Assembly (NCBI RefSeq): GCF_002005465.1
Contig: NZ_CP014691.1
Location: 620,001 to 684,000, forward strand
DNA: 64,000 nucleotides
Source: Neoasaia chiangmaiensis
Lineage (GTDB): Bacteria; Pseudomonadota; Alphaproteobacteria; Acetobacterales; Acetobacteraceae
Reading direction: 5' to 3'
Position numbers and translations under genes: made by a program. The notes under the pieces were generated by a model that was not told the origin of the DNA, made no database searches, and was given only the letters and a program-made list of their open reading frames with translations. This document shows, piece after piece, positions 50,342 through 60,590 of the stretch. How positions within the stretch are numbered: position 1 is the first letter of the stretch; every line of letters begins with the position of its first letter.

Positions 50342-52548
50342 GCCTGCTTGCGCGTCATCCAGATCGGCGCGGTCTTGCCGGCATCGCCGCGCTTGCCATC
50401 CAGTGCCGCAAGATCGGCCGCACTCCGCGGCTTCGCCCCCGCGACCCACACCAATCCGGCTTCACGGTCGAACACACGCAGGTCGCGCAAGCCGCCCGAG
50501 GCGTATTTCTGAAGCGTGACACCCATGCCGCGCGTCATTTCCGGCATCTGATCGAGCGGGAAGATCACGGCGCGCCGGTTATCGCCCAGTATGAGCACAT
50601 GCGTGCCCATTGCCTCGGCGCATATAATGCCCTTATCACCTTCGCGCAGATTCAATACCTGCTTGCCGGTCCGCTTCTCCGCGACGAGATCGGCAGCGCG
50701 CACAATCATGCCCTTGCCTTTCGCGGTGGCAAGAAGACGCCTCTGCTCCGGATCGACCGCGAACATGGCAATGGTCGCCTCATCCTGGGGGATTTCCGCC
50801 AAAACCCGCACCGGCTGACCGAAACCCCGCCCACGCGGCAGATCGCTGGCCCGGAGCGTGAAGGCGCGACCGCCATCGGTAAACAGACATACCCGATCAG
50901 TGCTCTGGCACTCGACGGCCATGTGAAAGCCGTCACCTTCCTTGAATTTCTGCGCCTCGATATCGAGACCATGCCCGCGCACAGCTCGAATCCATCCTTC
51001 TCGCGAAAGCAGAACGGTTATCGGCTCGCGGTCCACTTCCAGCGCGGCGGTCAGATCGACCGGTTTCGGCGGCAACGCGATCTGCGTCCGACGCGCGCCG
51101 AGAGCACCATCGCCGAACTTCTTCGCCGTCGCTTCCAGTTCCTTGCCGATCCTGGTCCATCTTTTGCGATCGCTGGCGAGCAGGCCTTGGAGACTCGATC
51201 GTTCCGCCTCCAGAGCATCGCGCTCCTTACGAATCTCGATCTCCTCGAGACGTCGCAAGGATCGCAGACGCATGTTCAGCACGGCATCCGCCTGAAGCTC
51301 GGTCAGGGAGAATGCCGTCATCAATGCCGGCTTCGGCTCATCGCTTTCCCGGATGATCCGGATCACTTCGTCGATATTGAGGTAAACCGCAAGAAATCCG
51401 TCGAGCAGTTCAAGGCGCCGTTCAACCGCCTTCAGGCGATGATTGCTGCGACGCACCAGAACCTCATGCCGATGGTCGAGCCAGGCCCGCAGGACACCGC
51501 GCAGACCCATCACATTCGGTACACGGTCACCGTCCAGCACGTTCATGTTCAGGCTGAACTTGTTTTCCAGGGCCGTGAAACGGAACAGCGTCTCCATCAG
51601 CACTTCCGGCTCGCAGCCCTTGCTGCGCGGTTCCAGAACCATCCGGATGTCGGTCGTGCTCTCGTCGCGCACGTCACCCAGCAGGGGCAGCTTCTTCTGC
51701 TCCATCAACTCGGCAATCTGCTCGATCAACCGGGACTTCTGCACCTGATAGGGGATTTCAGTCACAATAATCGTCCAGGTGCCGAAACGCCCCTGCTCGA
51801 CCGCCCATGTCGCCCGCGTGCGGAAGCTGCCGCGGCCTGTCTCATAGGCCTGCAGGATGGCGTCCGGGTCCTCGACGATCACGCCACCCGTCGGAAAATC
51901 CGGTCCTGGCATATGCGCCAGCAACTCGGCTGTGGTCGCGTCGGGCGCGTCAATCAGATGGCGCGCGGCACGGCAGATTTCCGCCGCATTATGCGGCGGA
52001 ATGCTCGTCGCCATGCCCACGGCAATACCGGTCGCACCATTCGCGAGCAGATTGGGAAACGCGCCGGGCAAGACGACCGGTTCATGATCCTCGTTGTCGT
52101 AGGTCGGACGAAAGTCGACGGCGTCGTCCTCAAGCCCGTCGAGAAGGGCTTTCGCAACATCCGTCAGGCGCGACTCGGTGTAACGCATCGCAGCGGCGCC
52201 ATCGCCATCGATGGACCCGAAATTGCCCTGTCCCTCGACCAGGGGATACCGGACGGCGAAGTCCTGCGCCAGACGCACCAGCGCGTCATAGACGGCCACA
52301 TCACCATGCGGATGGAACTTACCGATGACGTCACCAACGACGCGTGCACACTTTTTAAACCCTGATGTGGGATCAAGGCGAAGCTGCTGCATGGCATAAA
52401 GCAGGCGGCGATGAACGGGCTTCAGCCCATCGCGGACGTCAGGAAGGGAACGCGACATGATCGTTGACATCGCATACGCGATATATCGCTCGCTCAGCGC
52501 ATCGGCGAGCATGGTGTCTTGAATATGACCAACCAGATCGCGGCTCAT
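50338..52548 (-). CDS. parC: DNA topoisomerase IV subunit A
   Basis: Decatenates daughter chromosomes with ParE. The 736-residue type IIA subunit has P-V-H-R-R-L-L-Y (about 45-52), the catalytic Tyr123 in M-R-Y-T-E-S-R-L, and a C-terminal pinwheel-type domain. In the region that determines quinolone sensitivity, the sequence H-P-H-G-D-V-A-V-Y-D puts Val84 and Asp88 at the positions of E. coli Ser80 and Glu84. Motif content supports ParC rather than GyrA (no GyrA box seen). Ends on bpt; divergent from a lipoprotein gene with a short overlap. Confidence 0.93.
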   Translation of the reverse strand: MSRDLVGHIQDTMLADALSERYIAYAMSTIMSRSLPDVRDGLKPVHRRLLYAMQQLRLDPTSGFKKCARVVGDVIGKFHPHGDVAVYDALVRLAQDFAVRYPLVEGQGNFGSIDGDGAAAMRYTESRLTDVAKALLDGLEDDAVDFRPTYDNEDHEPVVLPGAFPNLLANGATGIAVGMATSIPPHNAAEICRAARHLIDAPDATTAELLAHMPGPDFPTGGVIVEDPDAILQAYETGRGSFRTRATWAVEQGRFGTWTIIVTEIPYQVQKSRLIEQIAELMEQKKLPLLGDVRDESTTDIRMVLEPRSKGCEPEVLMETLFRFTALENKFSLNMNVLDGDRVPNVMGLRGVLRAWLDHRHEVLVRRSNHRLKAVERRLELLDGFLAVYLNIDEVIRIIRESDEPKPALMTAFSLTELQADAVLNMRLRSLRRLEEIEIRKERDALEAERSSLQGLLASDRKRWTRIGKELEATAKKFGDGALGARRTQIALPPKPVDLTAALEVDREPITVLLSREGWIRAVRGHGLDIEAQKFKEGDGFHMAVECQSTDRVCLFTDGGRAFTLRASDLPRGRGFGQPVRVLAEIPQDEATIAMFAVDPEQRRLLATAKGKGMIVRAADLVAEKRTGKQVLNLREGDKGIICAEAMGTHVLILGDNRRAVIFPLDQMPEMTRGMGVTLQKYASGGLRDLRVFDREAGLVWVAGAKPRSAADLAALDGKRGDAGKTAPIWMTRKQA

Positions 52549-52593
52549 TCGGTCCCCCTTTGTTCCAGTGCAGATAAAGCGTCAGCCCCGCGA

Positions 52594-53007
52594 ATGTCCA
52601 GCCGCTTCCGCCATACGCTTGCCGGTCTCGTTGTCTTCGGCATCAGCGCCTGCTCGCCCTACGCGCCGGCGCAACGTACGGAAAACGACCTTGCGCTCAG
52701 CGGCTTCGTCGCCCATCCGGCAGATACCACCGCACGGTGGCAGATGATGAATCTCCTGCCCCCCAACCATCTGGCCTATCGCATGTCCAGCGCTGGCCCC
52801 ATACTTCTCTACGCCGATCCCCTCGCCTGCGGCTGCGTCTATTTCGGCGATCGTCAGGCTTATCAGTCCTACACCGCCCAACATCGCCAGACGCCATTGC
52901 AGGAGAAACAGATGACCGCGGAGATCAACCAGCACCCGGGCTGGGACTGGAGCGTCTGGGCACCGACGGCTGATCCCGCTGCCGTCGAAGCCCGACGGGG
53001 TTACTGA
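52594..53007 (+). CDS. probable lipoprotein of unknown function
   Basis: I do not recognise this family. The 137-residue protein starts at 52594 with a lipoprotein signal: basic n-region, hydrophobic L-V-V-F-G and the lipobox I-S-A-C near 20, followed by S-P-Y-A-P-A. The mature part is polar with W-Q-M-M-N-L-L-P-P-N, a C-G-C-V-Y-F-G motif near 78-84, and ends near W-S-V-W-A-P-T. Possibly in the periplasm or outer membrane. The longer in-frame reading to 52519 overlaps parC and is less likely. It overlaps recO on the opposite strand by seven bases. Confidence 0.65.
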   Translation: MSSRFRHTLAGLVVFGISACSPYAPAQRTENDLALSGFVAHPADTTARWQMMNLLPPNHLAYRMSSAGPILLYADPLACGCVYFGDRQAYQSYTAQHRQTPLQEKQMTAEINQHPGWDWSVWAPTADPAAVEARRGY

Positions 53008-53765
53008 TCGTCCGCATCCCCCACTGGCGGCGAGATCGATCGCAGGCGCAACCGTTGCACCAGACGTTCGCGCGCATCTGGCAGGGGAACATGGCGAACA
53101 CCGTAAACATGCCGCGCCAGAAAATACCCGGTGAGGTCGAAACCCTTGACCCAGTCGTCCCCATGACCGGGATCGGCATCGTCCCGCAGCAATGCCGGCA
53201 TGGGCAGAAGTTTGTCACGCCACTCGCCCGCTGCATCGTCGGACACGGCACGACCGGTGCGCGGCGATACATAGGCCAGTCCGTCCGTCGCGCCGGTCAC
53301 GGCGCAACTCTCAAGACGCAGGCCATAGCCGAGAGCGGCCAGCAGATCCCGCTCCCAACGAATTGCCATCGCCATAGGCGGATCGTCAGGCATGACACCG
53401 ATCGCCGTCACCAGCCGAACAAGAGAAATGAACAAGTCGGGATGCGGCTCATGCTCGGGCAATGCACCGTCCGCCAGCGCCGTGACCGATGCCAGCAACG
53501 CTAGCGACAGCGGATGGTCGAGAAGCCGCGAAGCGGCGCTTTGCACCAACTCCGCCGTCACATGCCCAAGCTGGTCGGGCAAGCGTGCGCGCCAGCGCGC
53601 AAGAACGAGGTTGCCCGGCTGCCAGACGGCAACCTGGCGCCTGGAAACGCCACCGCGCACAAGACCCGCGGTCACGCCCTGCTCCTCGCTTAACAGACGA
53701 ACGATCGCGCTCGTCTCGCCGTAAGGGCGAGCGGAAAGAACGAAGGCCGGTGCCTCCCAGTCCAT
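53001..53765 (-). CDS. recO: DNA repair protein RecO
   Basis: Works with RecR in RecF-pathway gap repair by loading RecA onto SSB-coated DNA. The 254-residue protein has an N-terminal OB fold (A-F-V-L-S-A-R-P-Y-G-E-T-S-A-I-V-R-L-L), the helical body with a conserved E-L-V-Q region, and a C-terminal part. The usual zinc-binding Cys set is only partly visible (G-L-R-L-E-S-C-A-V-T-G), which is common in alphaproteobacterial RecO. It follows tsf by 24 bases on the same strand. Confidence 0.9.
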   Translation of the reverse strand: MDWEAPAFVLSARPYGETSAIVRLLSEEQGVTAGLVRGGVSRRQVAVWQPGNLVLARWRARLPDQLGHVTAELVQSAASRLLDHPLSLALLASVTALADGALPEHEPHPDLFISLVRLVTAIGVMPDDPPMAMAIRWERDLLAALGYGLRLESCAVTGATDGLAYVSPRTGRAVSDDAAGEWRDKLLPMPALLRDDADPGHGDDWVKGFDLTGYFLARHVYGVRHVPLPDARERLVQRLRLRSISPPVGDADDQ

Positions 53766-53789
53766 TCCACCCGTTCCCCGATCGGCTAA

Positions 53790-54695
53790 TCAGGCGCCAG
53801 CGGCAGCCGCCACTTCCGCCGCGAAATCGCTCTGTTCCTTCTCGATGCCCTCACCGAGATGGAAGCGCTCGAAAGCCACCAGCTTGGCACCGGCCTTTTC
53901 GATCACCTTGGCAACGCGCGTTTCGCCGTCATGCACCCAGACCTGCTCCAGAAGCACGACTTCCTCGTAGTACTTGCGGATACGACCATCGACCATCTTC
54001 TCGATGATCGCTTCCGGCTTGCCGGATTCACGAGCCTGCTCGATCAGAACGGCACGCTCGCGCTCCAGCGCTTCCGGGTCCACACCGGAGATATCCAGCG
54101 CGGACGGCCGCGTCGCAGCAACGTGCATGCCGACCTGGCGACCCAGCGTCTCCAGCGCATCCGTCTCTGACGGCGCTTCGATCGCCGCCAGAACACCGAT
54201 CTTGCCGATGCCAGGACGCAGCGCGCTGTGAACGTAGCTGGCCACCGTGCCCGACGAAACTTCCAGCACCTTGGCGCGGCGGATCGACATGTTCTCGCCG
54301 ATCGTCGCGATCAGATGGGTCAGTTCATCCGCCACCGTGCGACCGCTCGCAAGCTTTGCCTGCTTCAGCGCTTCCAGATCATCGCCAACTTCCAGCGCCG
54401 CATGGGCAACAGCTTCGACAAAGCCCTGGAACGCTTCGTTACGACCGACGAAATCCGTCTCGGCGTTGACTTCAACCATCGCGGCGCGCTGCGGCCTGGA
54501 TGCCACACCAATCAGACCCTCAGCCGTCGTGCGGCCCGACTTCTTGGCGGCCTGCGACAGACCCTTGGTGCGCAGCCAGTCGATCGCGGCATCCATGTCG
54601 CCAGCGGCCTCGGTCAGGGCTTTCTTGCAATCCATCATGCCCGCGCCGGTCTTCTCGCGCAGATCGCGTACCAGTGCTGCGGTGATTTCAGCCAT
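53790..54695 (-). CDS. tsf: translation elongation factor Ts
   Basis: Nucleotide exchange factor for EF-Tu. The 301-residue protein has the N-terminal domain start [20 protein letters not shown], the T-D-F-V motif (residues about 80-83: A-E-T-D-F-V-G-R-N), and the C-terminal dimerisation region. The ATG at 54695 has AAGGA nine bases upstream; three extra residues from 54704 are not needed. It is downstream of rpsB, the conserved rpsB-tsf order. Confidence 0.97.
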   Translation of the reverse strand: MAEITAALVRDLREKTGAGMMDCKKALTEAAGDMDAAIDWLRTKGLSQAAKKSGRTTAEGLIGVASRPQRAAMVEVNAETDFVGRNEAFQGFVEAVAHAALEVGDDLEALKQAKLASGRTVADELTHLIATIGENMSIRRAKVLEVSSGTVASYVHSALRPGIGKIGVLAAIEAPSETDALETLGRQVGMHVAATRPSALDISGVDPEALERERAVLIEQARESGKPEAIIEKMVDGRIRKYYEEVVLLEQVWVHDGETRVAKVIEKAGAKLVAFERFHLGEGIEKEQSDFAAEVAAAAGA

Positions 54696-54822
54696 ATCCC
54701 ACATTCCTTCGATAATGAAACGGCGCGCCGGGCCATAACGCCCGACACGCCTTTAGATGATCTTTACCAATCGTCCTCACCCGTCACGACCTTGTCGGCC
54801 CTGACGAGCGGCAAGCCATTTC

Positions 54823-55602
54823 TCAGGCTTCAGCAGCTTGCGGCGCAGCTTCTTCGACAACGGTTTCGACCGGCAGTTCCTCGGAAGCACCGAAATCGAC
54901 ACCCGAAGCACCGAGCTCAGCCGAAATACCGTCCAGCACCGCCGATGAGATCAGATCGCAATACATGGTGATCGCACGGATCGCGTCGTCGTTGCCCGGG
55001 ATCGGGTAGGTCACGCCAGCCGGATCGGAGTTGCTGTCGAGCACCGCGATGACCGGAATGCCGAGCTTGTTCGCTTCTTCGACCGCCAGCTTTTCCTTGT
55101 TGGTGTCGATGATGAACAGGATGTCCGGCAGGCCGCCCATTTCCTTGATACCGCCGAGGGAGCGCTCAAGCTTCTCCTTGTCGCGGGTGATGTCGAGGAT
55201 TTCCTTCTTGGTCAGCCCCTGCGTGTCACCCGCAAGCATTTCGTCGATCTGGCGCAGACGCTTGATGGAGCCCGTGATGGTCTTCCAGTTGGTCAGCATG
55301 CCGCCGAGCCAGCGATGGTTGACGTAATACTGGCCACAGCGCTTGGCTGCATCGGCAACGTGCTCCGCCGCGGCGCGCTTCGTGCCGACGAACAGGACGC
55401 GGCCACCGCCGGCCACCGTGTCGCGAACCGCCTTCAGCGCACGGTCGAGCATCGGCACCGTCTGCTGCAGGTCGATGATGTGGACCTGATTGCGAACGCC
55501 GAACAGATATGGCGCCATCGCCGGGTTCCAGCGGCGCGTGTGGTGACCGAAGTGAACGCCGGCTTCGAGGAGCTGGCGCATGGTGAAGTCTGGCATCGCC
55601 AT
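54823..55602 (-). CDS. rpsB: 30S ribosomal protein S2
   Basis: Structural protein of the small subunit, at the head-body hinge. The 259-residue protein has the family starts [17 protein letters not shown] and [14 protein letters not shown]-type segment D-S-N-S-D-P-A-G-V, and an acidic C-terminal tail. AGGA lies seven bases before the ATG. The 190-base space to dnaE holds the promoter and leader; S2 often represses its own operon through this leader, but no specific structure was resolved here. 119 bases separate it from tsf. Confidence 0.97.
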   Translation of the reverse strand: MAMPDFTMRQLLEAGVHFGHHTRRWNPAMAPYLFGVRNQVHIIDLQQTVPMLDRALKAVRDTVAGGGRVLFVGTKRAAAEHVADAAKRCGQYYVNHRWLGGMLTNWKTITGSIKRLRQIDEMLAGDTQGLTKKEILDITRDKEKLERSLGGIKEMGGLPDILFIIDTNKEKLAVEEANKLGIPVIAVLDSNSDPAGVTYPIPGNDDAIRAITMYCDLISSAVLDGISAELGASGVDFGASEELPVETVVEEAAPQAAEA

Positions 55603-55793
55603 GATGCTGAATTCCTATTCTTCTGGTTGAGCCTCCGCATGACATTGTTCCATCGGAACACCAGAAAGTCTGACGTCACGCGTGCGGATTATCGACGCCT
55701 CATGGAAGCGCCGCGCCGCGATATGGCGTTTTTCAGCACCAAAATCAACCATAACCCCGCCGTTTACGCGGAAATTTCATTCCGCGCGGCTTG

Positions 55794-58700
55794 TCAGCGA
55801 TGATCGACACGCTGAACGCCGGGAATGGCCCGCAGCATTTCGCCCAGTCGTGGCGTAACGGGATACCGCCCCCGCAATGCGACCTCGACGGCCGTGGTCT
55901 CGGTCACGGCAGGGACAAGGACGATCCGCCCCTTGCCGCCCTTCTGATCACTCAGCAGCGCCTGTATGCCGCGCGCGGCCTCCGGCTGGTCCACCCATAC
56001 CCGGATTTCACTTTCCTCCTGTGCCGCCGCACGTTCGAGGTCCACCACATCCTGCGCGGTGATCCGCAGCGCGTCGCCGTCGAGCTTGAGTTCAGCGTGC
56101 ACCAGCACCGCATGGCCAGCGATCAGCAGATCGCGGCAGCGCGACAGCACTTCCGAAAACAGCGTCACCTCGCAACCACCACCGGCATCGGAAAGACGCA
56201 CCCACGCCATCTTGCTACCGGTCCGCGTCGGCCGCTCCTTCCTGTCTACGACACATCCGGCGATCTTGACGCGAACCGCACCATTCTGCGCCGCGGCCAT
56301 GAGTTGCTGCGACGTCATCGCGCCGGTGCGACGCAACATCGGACGATAGGCATCGATCGGATGAGCGGTCATGTAAAACCCGATCGCCTCCGCCTCGAAA
56401 GCAAGGCGATCGAATGTGGCCCAGGGCGCAACCACCGGCAGACGCAACGGCTCCGGCGGAGCCGCCACACCGCCGAACATGCCGATCTGTCCGGACGCCA
56501 GTTCCTGCGCCTGCGCCTGTGCACGACGCAACATCGTTTCGGCCGAGCCGAAGACGACATGCCGTTGTGGCATGATAGAATCGAAGGCGCCGGCCTTGGC
56601 CAGATTCTCGATCTGCATCTTGTTCAGTTGCTTGGCATCGCAGCGCTGCGCAAAATCCGCCAAATCCTGAAATGGCCGATCGCCACGCGATTCAACGATC
56701 GCTTCCATCGCCGAAAAACCGACCCGCTTGACCGCTGCAAGCGCGTAGCGGATGGCATAACTGCCGTCCTCGCGCTTTTCGAGCGTGAAGTCAGCGCCGG
56801 AGCGATTGATATCCACCGGCAACACGTCAATCTTCATGCGACGCGCTTCCTGACACAACGCCGCCAACTTTTCCGTCTTTTCCCGCGCCAGCGACATGCA
56901 CCCGGCCAGAAACGCGACAGGGTGGTTCGCCTTCATCCAGGCGGTCTGATACGACACAAGCGCGTAAGCGGCGGCATGGGATTTGTTGAAGCCGTAATCC
57001 GCGAACTTCGCCATCAGGTCGAAAACTTCGGCCGCCTTTTCCGCACCGATGCCCCGCGCCGTAGCGCCTTCGACGAAGATCTCCCGCTGCTTGTCCATTT
57101 CCGCGCGGATTTTCTTGCCCATGGCCCGTCGCAGAAGGTCCGCAGCACCAAGGCTATATCCGGCCATCTTCTGCGCGATCTGCATGACCTGTTCCTGATA
57201 GACCATGATGCCATAGGTCTCGGACAGGATATCGCGGATTTCCTCGTGCGGCGGCTCCCATGCCTCGCCATGTTTGCGACGGCAATAATCCGGAATGTTC
57301 GCCATCGGACCCGGACGATAAAGCGCCACAGCCGCGATGAGATCCTCCAGCCGCGTCGGACGCATCTGTTTCAGAACGTCACGCATGCCCGCGCCTTCGA
57401 ACTGGAAAACGCCCCCCGCATCGCCACGGGCCAACATATCGTAAGTTGCTTCATCATTTAAAGGAAGAGATGAAAGATCGACGCTAATGCCCTGTTGCTG
57501 AATGAAATCGACGCCACGTTTCAAAATAGTCAGCGTGGTCAGCCCCAGGAAGTCGAACTTGACCAGACCGGCCTGTTCGACGAACTTCATATTATACTGC
57601 GTCACCAGCATATCGCTCTTGGGATCGCGATAAAGCGGCACCAGTTCCACCAGCTTGCGGTCGCCGATCACGACACCCGCCGCATGCGTCGAGGCGTGCC
57701 GGTACAGCCCCTCCAGCTGAAGTGCGATTTCCATCAGGCGGCGCAACGCCTCATCGTTGTCGCGCATCTCCTGCAGGCGCGGCTCACCATCGATGGCCTG
57801 CTTCAGAGTCACAGGCTTCGCAGGGTTGTTGGGGATCAATTCCGCGACGCGGTTCACCATACCGAACGGCAGACCGAGAACGCGGCCGACATCGCGAACA
57901 GCAGCCCGCGCCTGAAGCTTCCCGAACGTGATGATCTGCGCCACCCGCTCGCCACCATATTCATGACGGACGTAACGAATGACCTCATCCCGCCGGTCCT
58001 GACAGAAATCGATATCGAAGTCCGGCATCGAGACGCGTTCCGGATTGAGGAATCTCTCGAACAGCAGATTGAAGGGCAGCGGATCGATATCGGTAATCGT
58101 CAGCGCCCAGGCCACCAGCGAACCAGCGCCCGAGCCGCGTCCCGGCCCCACGGGAATGCCGTGATCCTTCGCCCACTGGATGAAGTCGGCCACGATCAGG
58201 AAATAGCCGGGAAACCCCATGCGCCCGATGATGCCGAGTTCCATTTCAAGACGCTCACCGTAACGGGCACGCGTCTCGTCATCCGCCTCCAGCTTGTCGA
58301 GCCGCCGCGCCAGTCCTTCCCGCGTCATGGCGCGCAGCGTTTCCTCCTCCGTCGCGCCTTCATGCACTTTCGGGCACACAGGCAGCAGCGGTGGCCGCGT
58401 CATAACCTTGACGGCACATTTGCGGGCGATCACCAGCGTGTTGTCACACGCTTCCGGCAGGTCCGCAAAAAGTTCGCGCATGGTGGCCGGCGGTTTGAAC
58501 CAGTGTTCACGCGTTACGCGACGGCGGTCTTCTTCCGCCATCGTCCGGCCCTGTGCGATGCACAGCAGGGCGTCGTGCGCCTCGTGCATGGTCTCCTTGG
58601 GAAAGAAGCATTCATTGGTGGCGACCAGCGGCACATTGCAACGGTCAGCCAACGCGATCAGCCCCGGTTCGATTGCCGCCTCCGCCGCCAGGCCATGCCT

Positions 58701-59216
58701 CTGGATTTCGACGGCAACGCGATCGCCGAATGCTTTCTGCAGGCGATCGAGAAATGCCCAGGCCTCTTCCTCCTGCCCCTCCGCCAACATGTTGAAGAGC
58801 GGTCCGTTGGTCCCGCCAGTCAGAACGAAAAGACCCTCGGCGTGGGCGCATATGGTTTCAAGCGGTACCGTCGGGTCGCCCGGGTCACCGTGCAGGAAAC
58901 TTTCCGACGACAGGAATTGCAGGTTCGCCAGCCCGTCCTCATTCTGCGCCAGCAAAACGATCGGCTCAGACGGAGCGCCAGGCTTCTCGATCCGTGGCGG
59001 CAACGCGATCTGACAGCCAACAATCGGCTGCACGCCTTTGTTTGTGCAGTATTGTGAGAACTCGAGCGCACCGAAAAGATTGCTCGTATCCGTCAATGCC
59101 ACCGCCGGCATGCTGTTTTCCGCGGCAAGTCCTACGAGGTCCGAGACACGGATGGCGCCCTGGCTGAGCGAGTAGGCGGAGTGATTGCGGAGGTGAATGA
59201 AATCGGCAAAAGGCAT
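55794..59216 (-). CDS. dnaE: DNA polymerase III alpha subunit
   Basis: The replicative polymerase. The 1140-residue protein has an N-terminal PHP domain (H-L-R-N-H-S-A-Y-S near the start), the polymerase core with catalytic Asp pair in P-D-F-D-I-D-F-C near 398-405, H-A-A-G-V-V and Y-G-F-N-K-S-H-A-A-A-Y, and C-terminal OB and tau-binding regions. DnaE1-type; no ImuB-like features. Located upstream of rpsB on the same strand; downstream of an MFS gene 44 bases earlier, so MFS and dnaE might share a transcript. Confidence 0.96.
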   Translation of the reverse strand: MPFADFIHLRNHSAYSLSQGAIRVSDLVGLAAENSMPAVALTDTSNLFGALEFSQYCTNKGVQPIVGCQIALPPRIEKPGAPSEPIVLLAQNEDGLANLQFLSSESFLHGDPGDPTVPLETICAHAEGLFVLTGGTNGPLFNMLAEGQEEEAWAFLDRLQKAFGDRVAVEIQRHGLAAEAAIEPGLIALADRCNVPLVATNECFFPKETMHEAHDALLCIAQGRTMAEEDRRRVTREHWFKPPATMRELFADLPEACDNTLVIARKCAVKVMTRPPLLPVCPKVHEGATEEETLRAMTREGLARRLDKLEADDETRARYGERLEMELGIIGRMGFPGYFLIVADFIQWAKDHGIPVGPGRGSGAGSLVAWALTITDIDPLPFNLLFERFLNPERVSMPDFDIDFCQDRRDEVIRYVRHEYGGERVAQIITFGKLQARAAVRDVGRVLGLPFGMVNRVAELIPNNPAKPVTLKQAIDGEPRLQEMRDNDEALRRLMEIALQLEGLYRHASTHAAGVVIGDRKLVELVPLYRDPKSDMLVTQYNMKFVEQAGLVKFDFLGLTTLTILKRGVDFIQQQGISVDLSSLPLNDEATYDMLARGDAGGVFQFEGAGMRDVLKQMRPTRLEDLIAAVALYRPGPMANIPDYCRRKHGEAWEPPHEEIRDILSETYGIMVYQEQVMQIAQKMAGYSLGAADLLRRAMGKKIRAEMDKQREIFVEGATARGIGAEKAAEVFDLMAKFADYGFNKSHAAAYALVSYQTAWMKANHPVAFLAGCMSLAREKTEKLAALCQEARRMKIDVLPVDINRSGADFTLEKREDGSYAIRYALAAVKRVGFSAMEAIVESRGDRPFQDLADFAQRCDAKQLNKMQIENLAKAGAFDSIMPQRHVVFGSAETMLRRAQAQAQELASGQIGMFGGVAAPPEPLRLPVVAPWATFDRLAFEAEAIGFYMTAHPIDAYRPMLRRTGAMTSQQLMAAAQNGAVRVKIAGCVVDRKERPTRTGSKMAWVRLSDAGGGCEVTLFSEVLSRCRDLLIAGHAVLVHAELKLDGDALRITAQDVVDLERAAAQEESEIRVWVDQPEAARGIQALLSDQKGGKGRIVLVPAVTETTAVEVALRGRYPVTPRLGEMLRAIPGVQRVDHR

Positions 59217-59260
59217 GCCGCCAGTCTAGCAGCAAAGCGTGTCGCGAAGGAGGGCTTTCA

Positions 59261-60421
59261 TCAACCTTCCGGCGCCAGATGGCTCCTTCGCGCCAATACC
59301 ACGAGAATGACGCCGATCATGGCCAGACCGAACCCCAGCGCCGATACCAGCGCATAACCCAGGCCAGCGGACAACACGATTCCCCCCAGCGCCGCCCCCA
59401 ACGCGTTACCAAGGTTGAATGCCCCGATATTCACCGACGATGCCAGACCCGGCGCATCATGGGCTGCCTTCATCACCCGCATCTGCAACGCGGGCATGAT
59501 GGAGAAGCTGGCCGCTCCCCAGATCAGCACACCGATCAACGCCCCTGCCGACGTCGTGGCCGCAAAGGGAAACGCAAGCATGATGACGCCCAGTATCGGG
59601 AAGAACGTCAGCAACGTGCCGTCCAGCGACCGATCGGCCGCGCGACCGCCAATCGCATTGCCGATGCTGAATCCCACGCCGATCAGCATCAGAGCCATCG
59701 CAATAAGCGTCGGCCCCGCATGCGTGATATGTTCCAGCATCGGTGCGATATACGTGTAGAGTTCGAACATGGCCCCCGCGCCGATGACCGTCACAGCCAA
59801 GGCCATCAGGACATTCCCGCGCATCAGGGCACGCAACTCACGCACTGCATCCGGACGGGGCCCCGCCTCCGCGAACGGCAATGCGCATTGTAACGCTGCC
59901 GCCGCGATCAGCCCCAGAATCGACGTCGCCACGAAAGCCTGCCGCCAGCCGAGCGTGTCACCCAGCCACGTTGCGGCGGGCACCCCGAAGATATTGGCGA
60001 TCGTCAGCCCCATGAACATGGTCGCGACAGCGCTGGCCCGCTTTGTGGGCGCCACAACGCTGGAGGCTTCCACGGCTCCGAGACCGAAGAACGCGCCATG
60101 GGCCAGGCTTGTCAGCACGCGTGACAGAAGAAGCAGGGTGTAATCGCCACTTGCCGCCGCCGCGAGATTACCCACCGTGTAAAGCAACATCAGCCCAATC
60201 AGGGCATGCTTGCGTGCGTATCGCGCCAAAACCAACGTCATCAGTGGCGCACCCGCCATCACACCGAATGCATAGGCACTAATCAGACCGCCTGCTTTCG
60301 GAACGCTGACATGCACGCCCTGTGCGATGACGGGCAACAGGCCCATCGGCGTAAATTCCGTCACGCCTATTGCGAACGCACCAGCAGACAAGGAGAGCAG
60401 CGCCCAGTTCGGTCCCGACAT
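59261..60421 (-). CDS. MFS transporter, sugar/drug efflux type
   Basis: Inner-membrane transporter of about 12 helices, 386 residues, similar to AraJ/YdhP-type drug-or-sugar exporters of the MFS. Helical signature G-V-T-E-F-T-P-M-G-L-L-P-V-I-A near residue 20, followed by A-Y-A-F-G-V-M-A-G-A-P and L-S-R-V-L-T-S-L-A-H-G-A-F-F-G, typical of this subfamily. Substrate not readable. The gene is divergent from the transaminase gene, with a 169-base gap. It may be co-transcribed with dnaE. Confidence 0.88.
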   Translation of the reverse strand: MSGPNWALLSLSAGAFAIGVTEFTPMGLLPVIAQGVHVSVPKAGGLISAYAFGVMAGAPLMTLVLARYARKHALIGLMLLYTVGNLAAAASGDYTLLLLSRVLTSLAHGAFFGLGAVEASSVVAPTKRASAVATMFMGLTIANIFGVPAATWLGDTLGWRQAFVATSILGLIAAAALQCALPFAEAGPRPDAVRELRALMRGNVLMALAVTVIGAGAMFELYTYIAPMLEHITHAGPTLIAMALMLIGVGFSIGNAIGGRAADRSLDGTLLTFFPILGVIMLAFPFAATTSAGALIGVLIWGAASFSIMPALQMRVMKAAHDAPGLASSVNIGAFNLGNALGAALGGIVLSAGLGYALVSALGFGLAMIGVILVVLARRSHLAPEG

Positions 60422-60590
60422 GAAAGCCTTTCAATGAAGATAAATGCCACCTCGCCGCAGGGCAGCGGCGGTTCTCCGGCCGATGCCCATCCCGTCCAAC
60501 CCGAGAAGGCGAGCACGAGACTGGCCCGACAGATGTCTTCATGCCACAGTCGGACACGAAACGAAAAACGCCGTTATCGGAGCCTCGACC

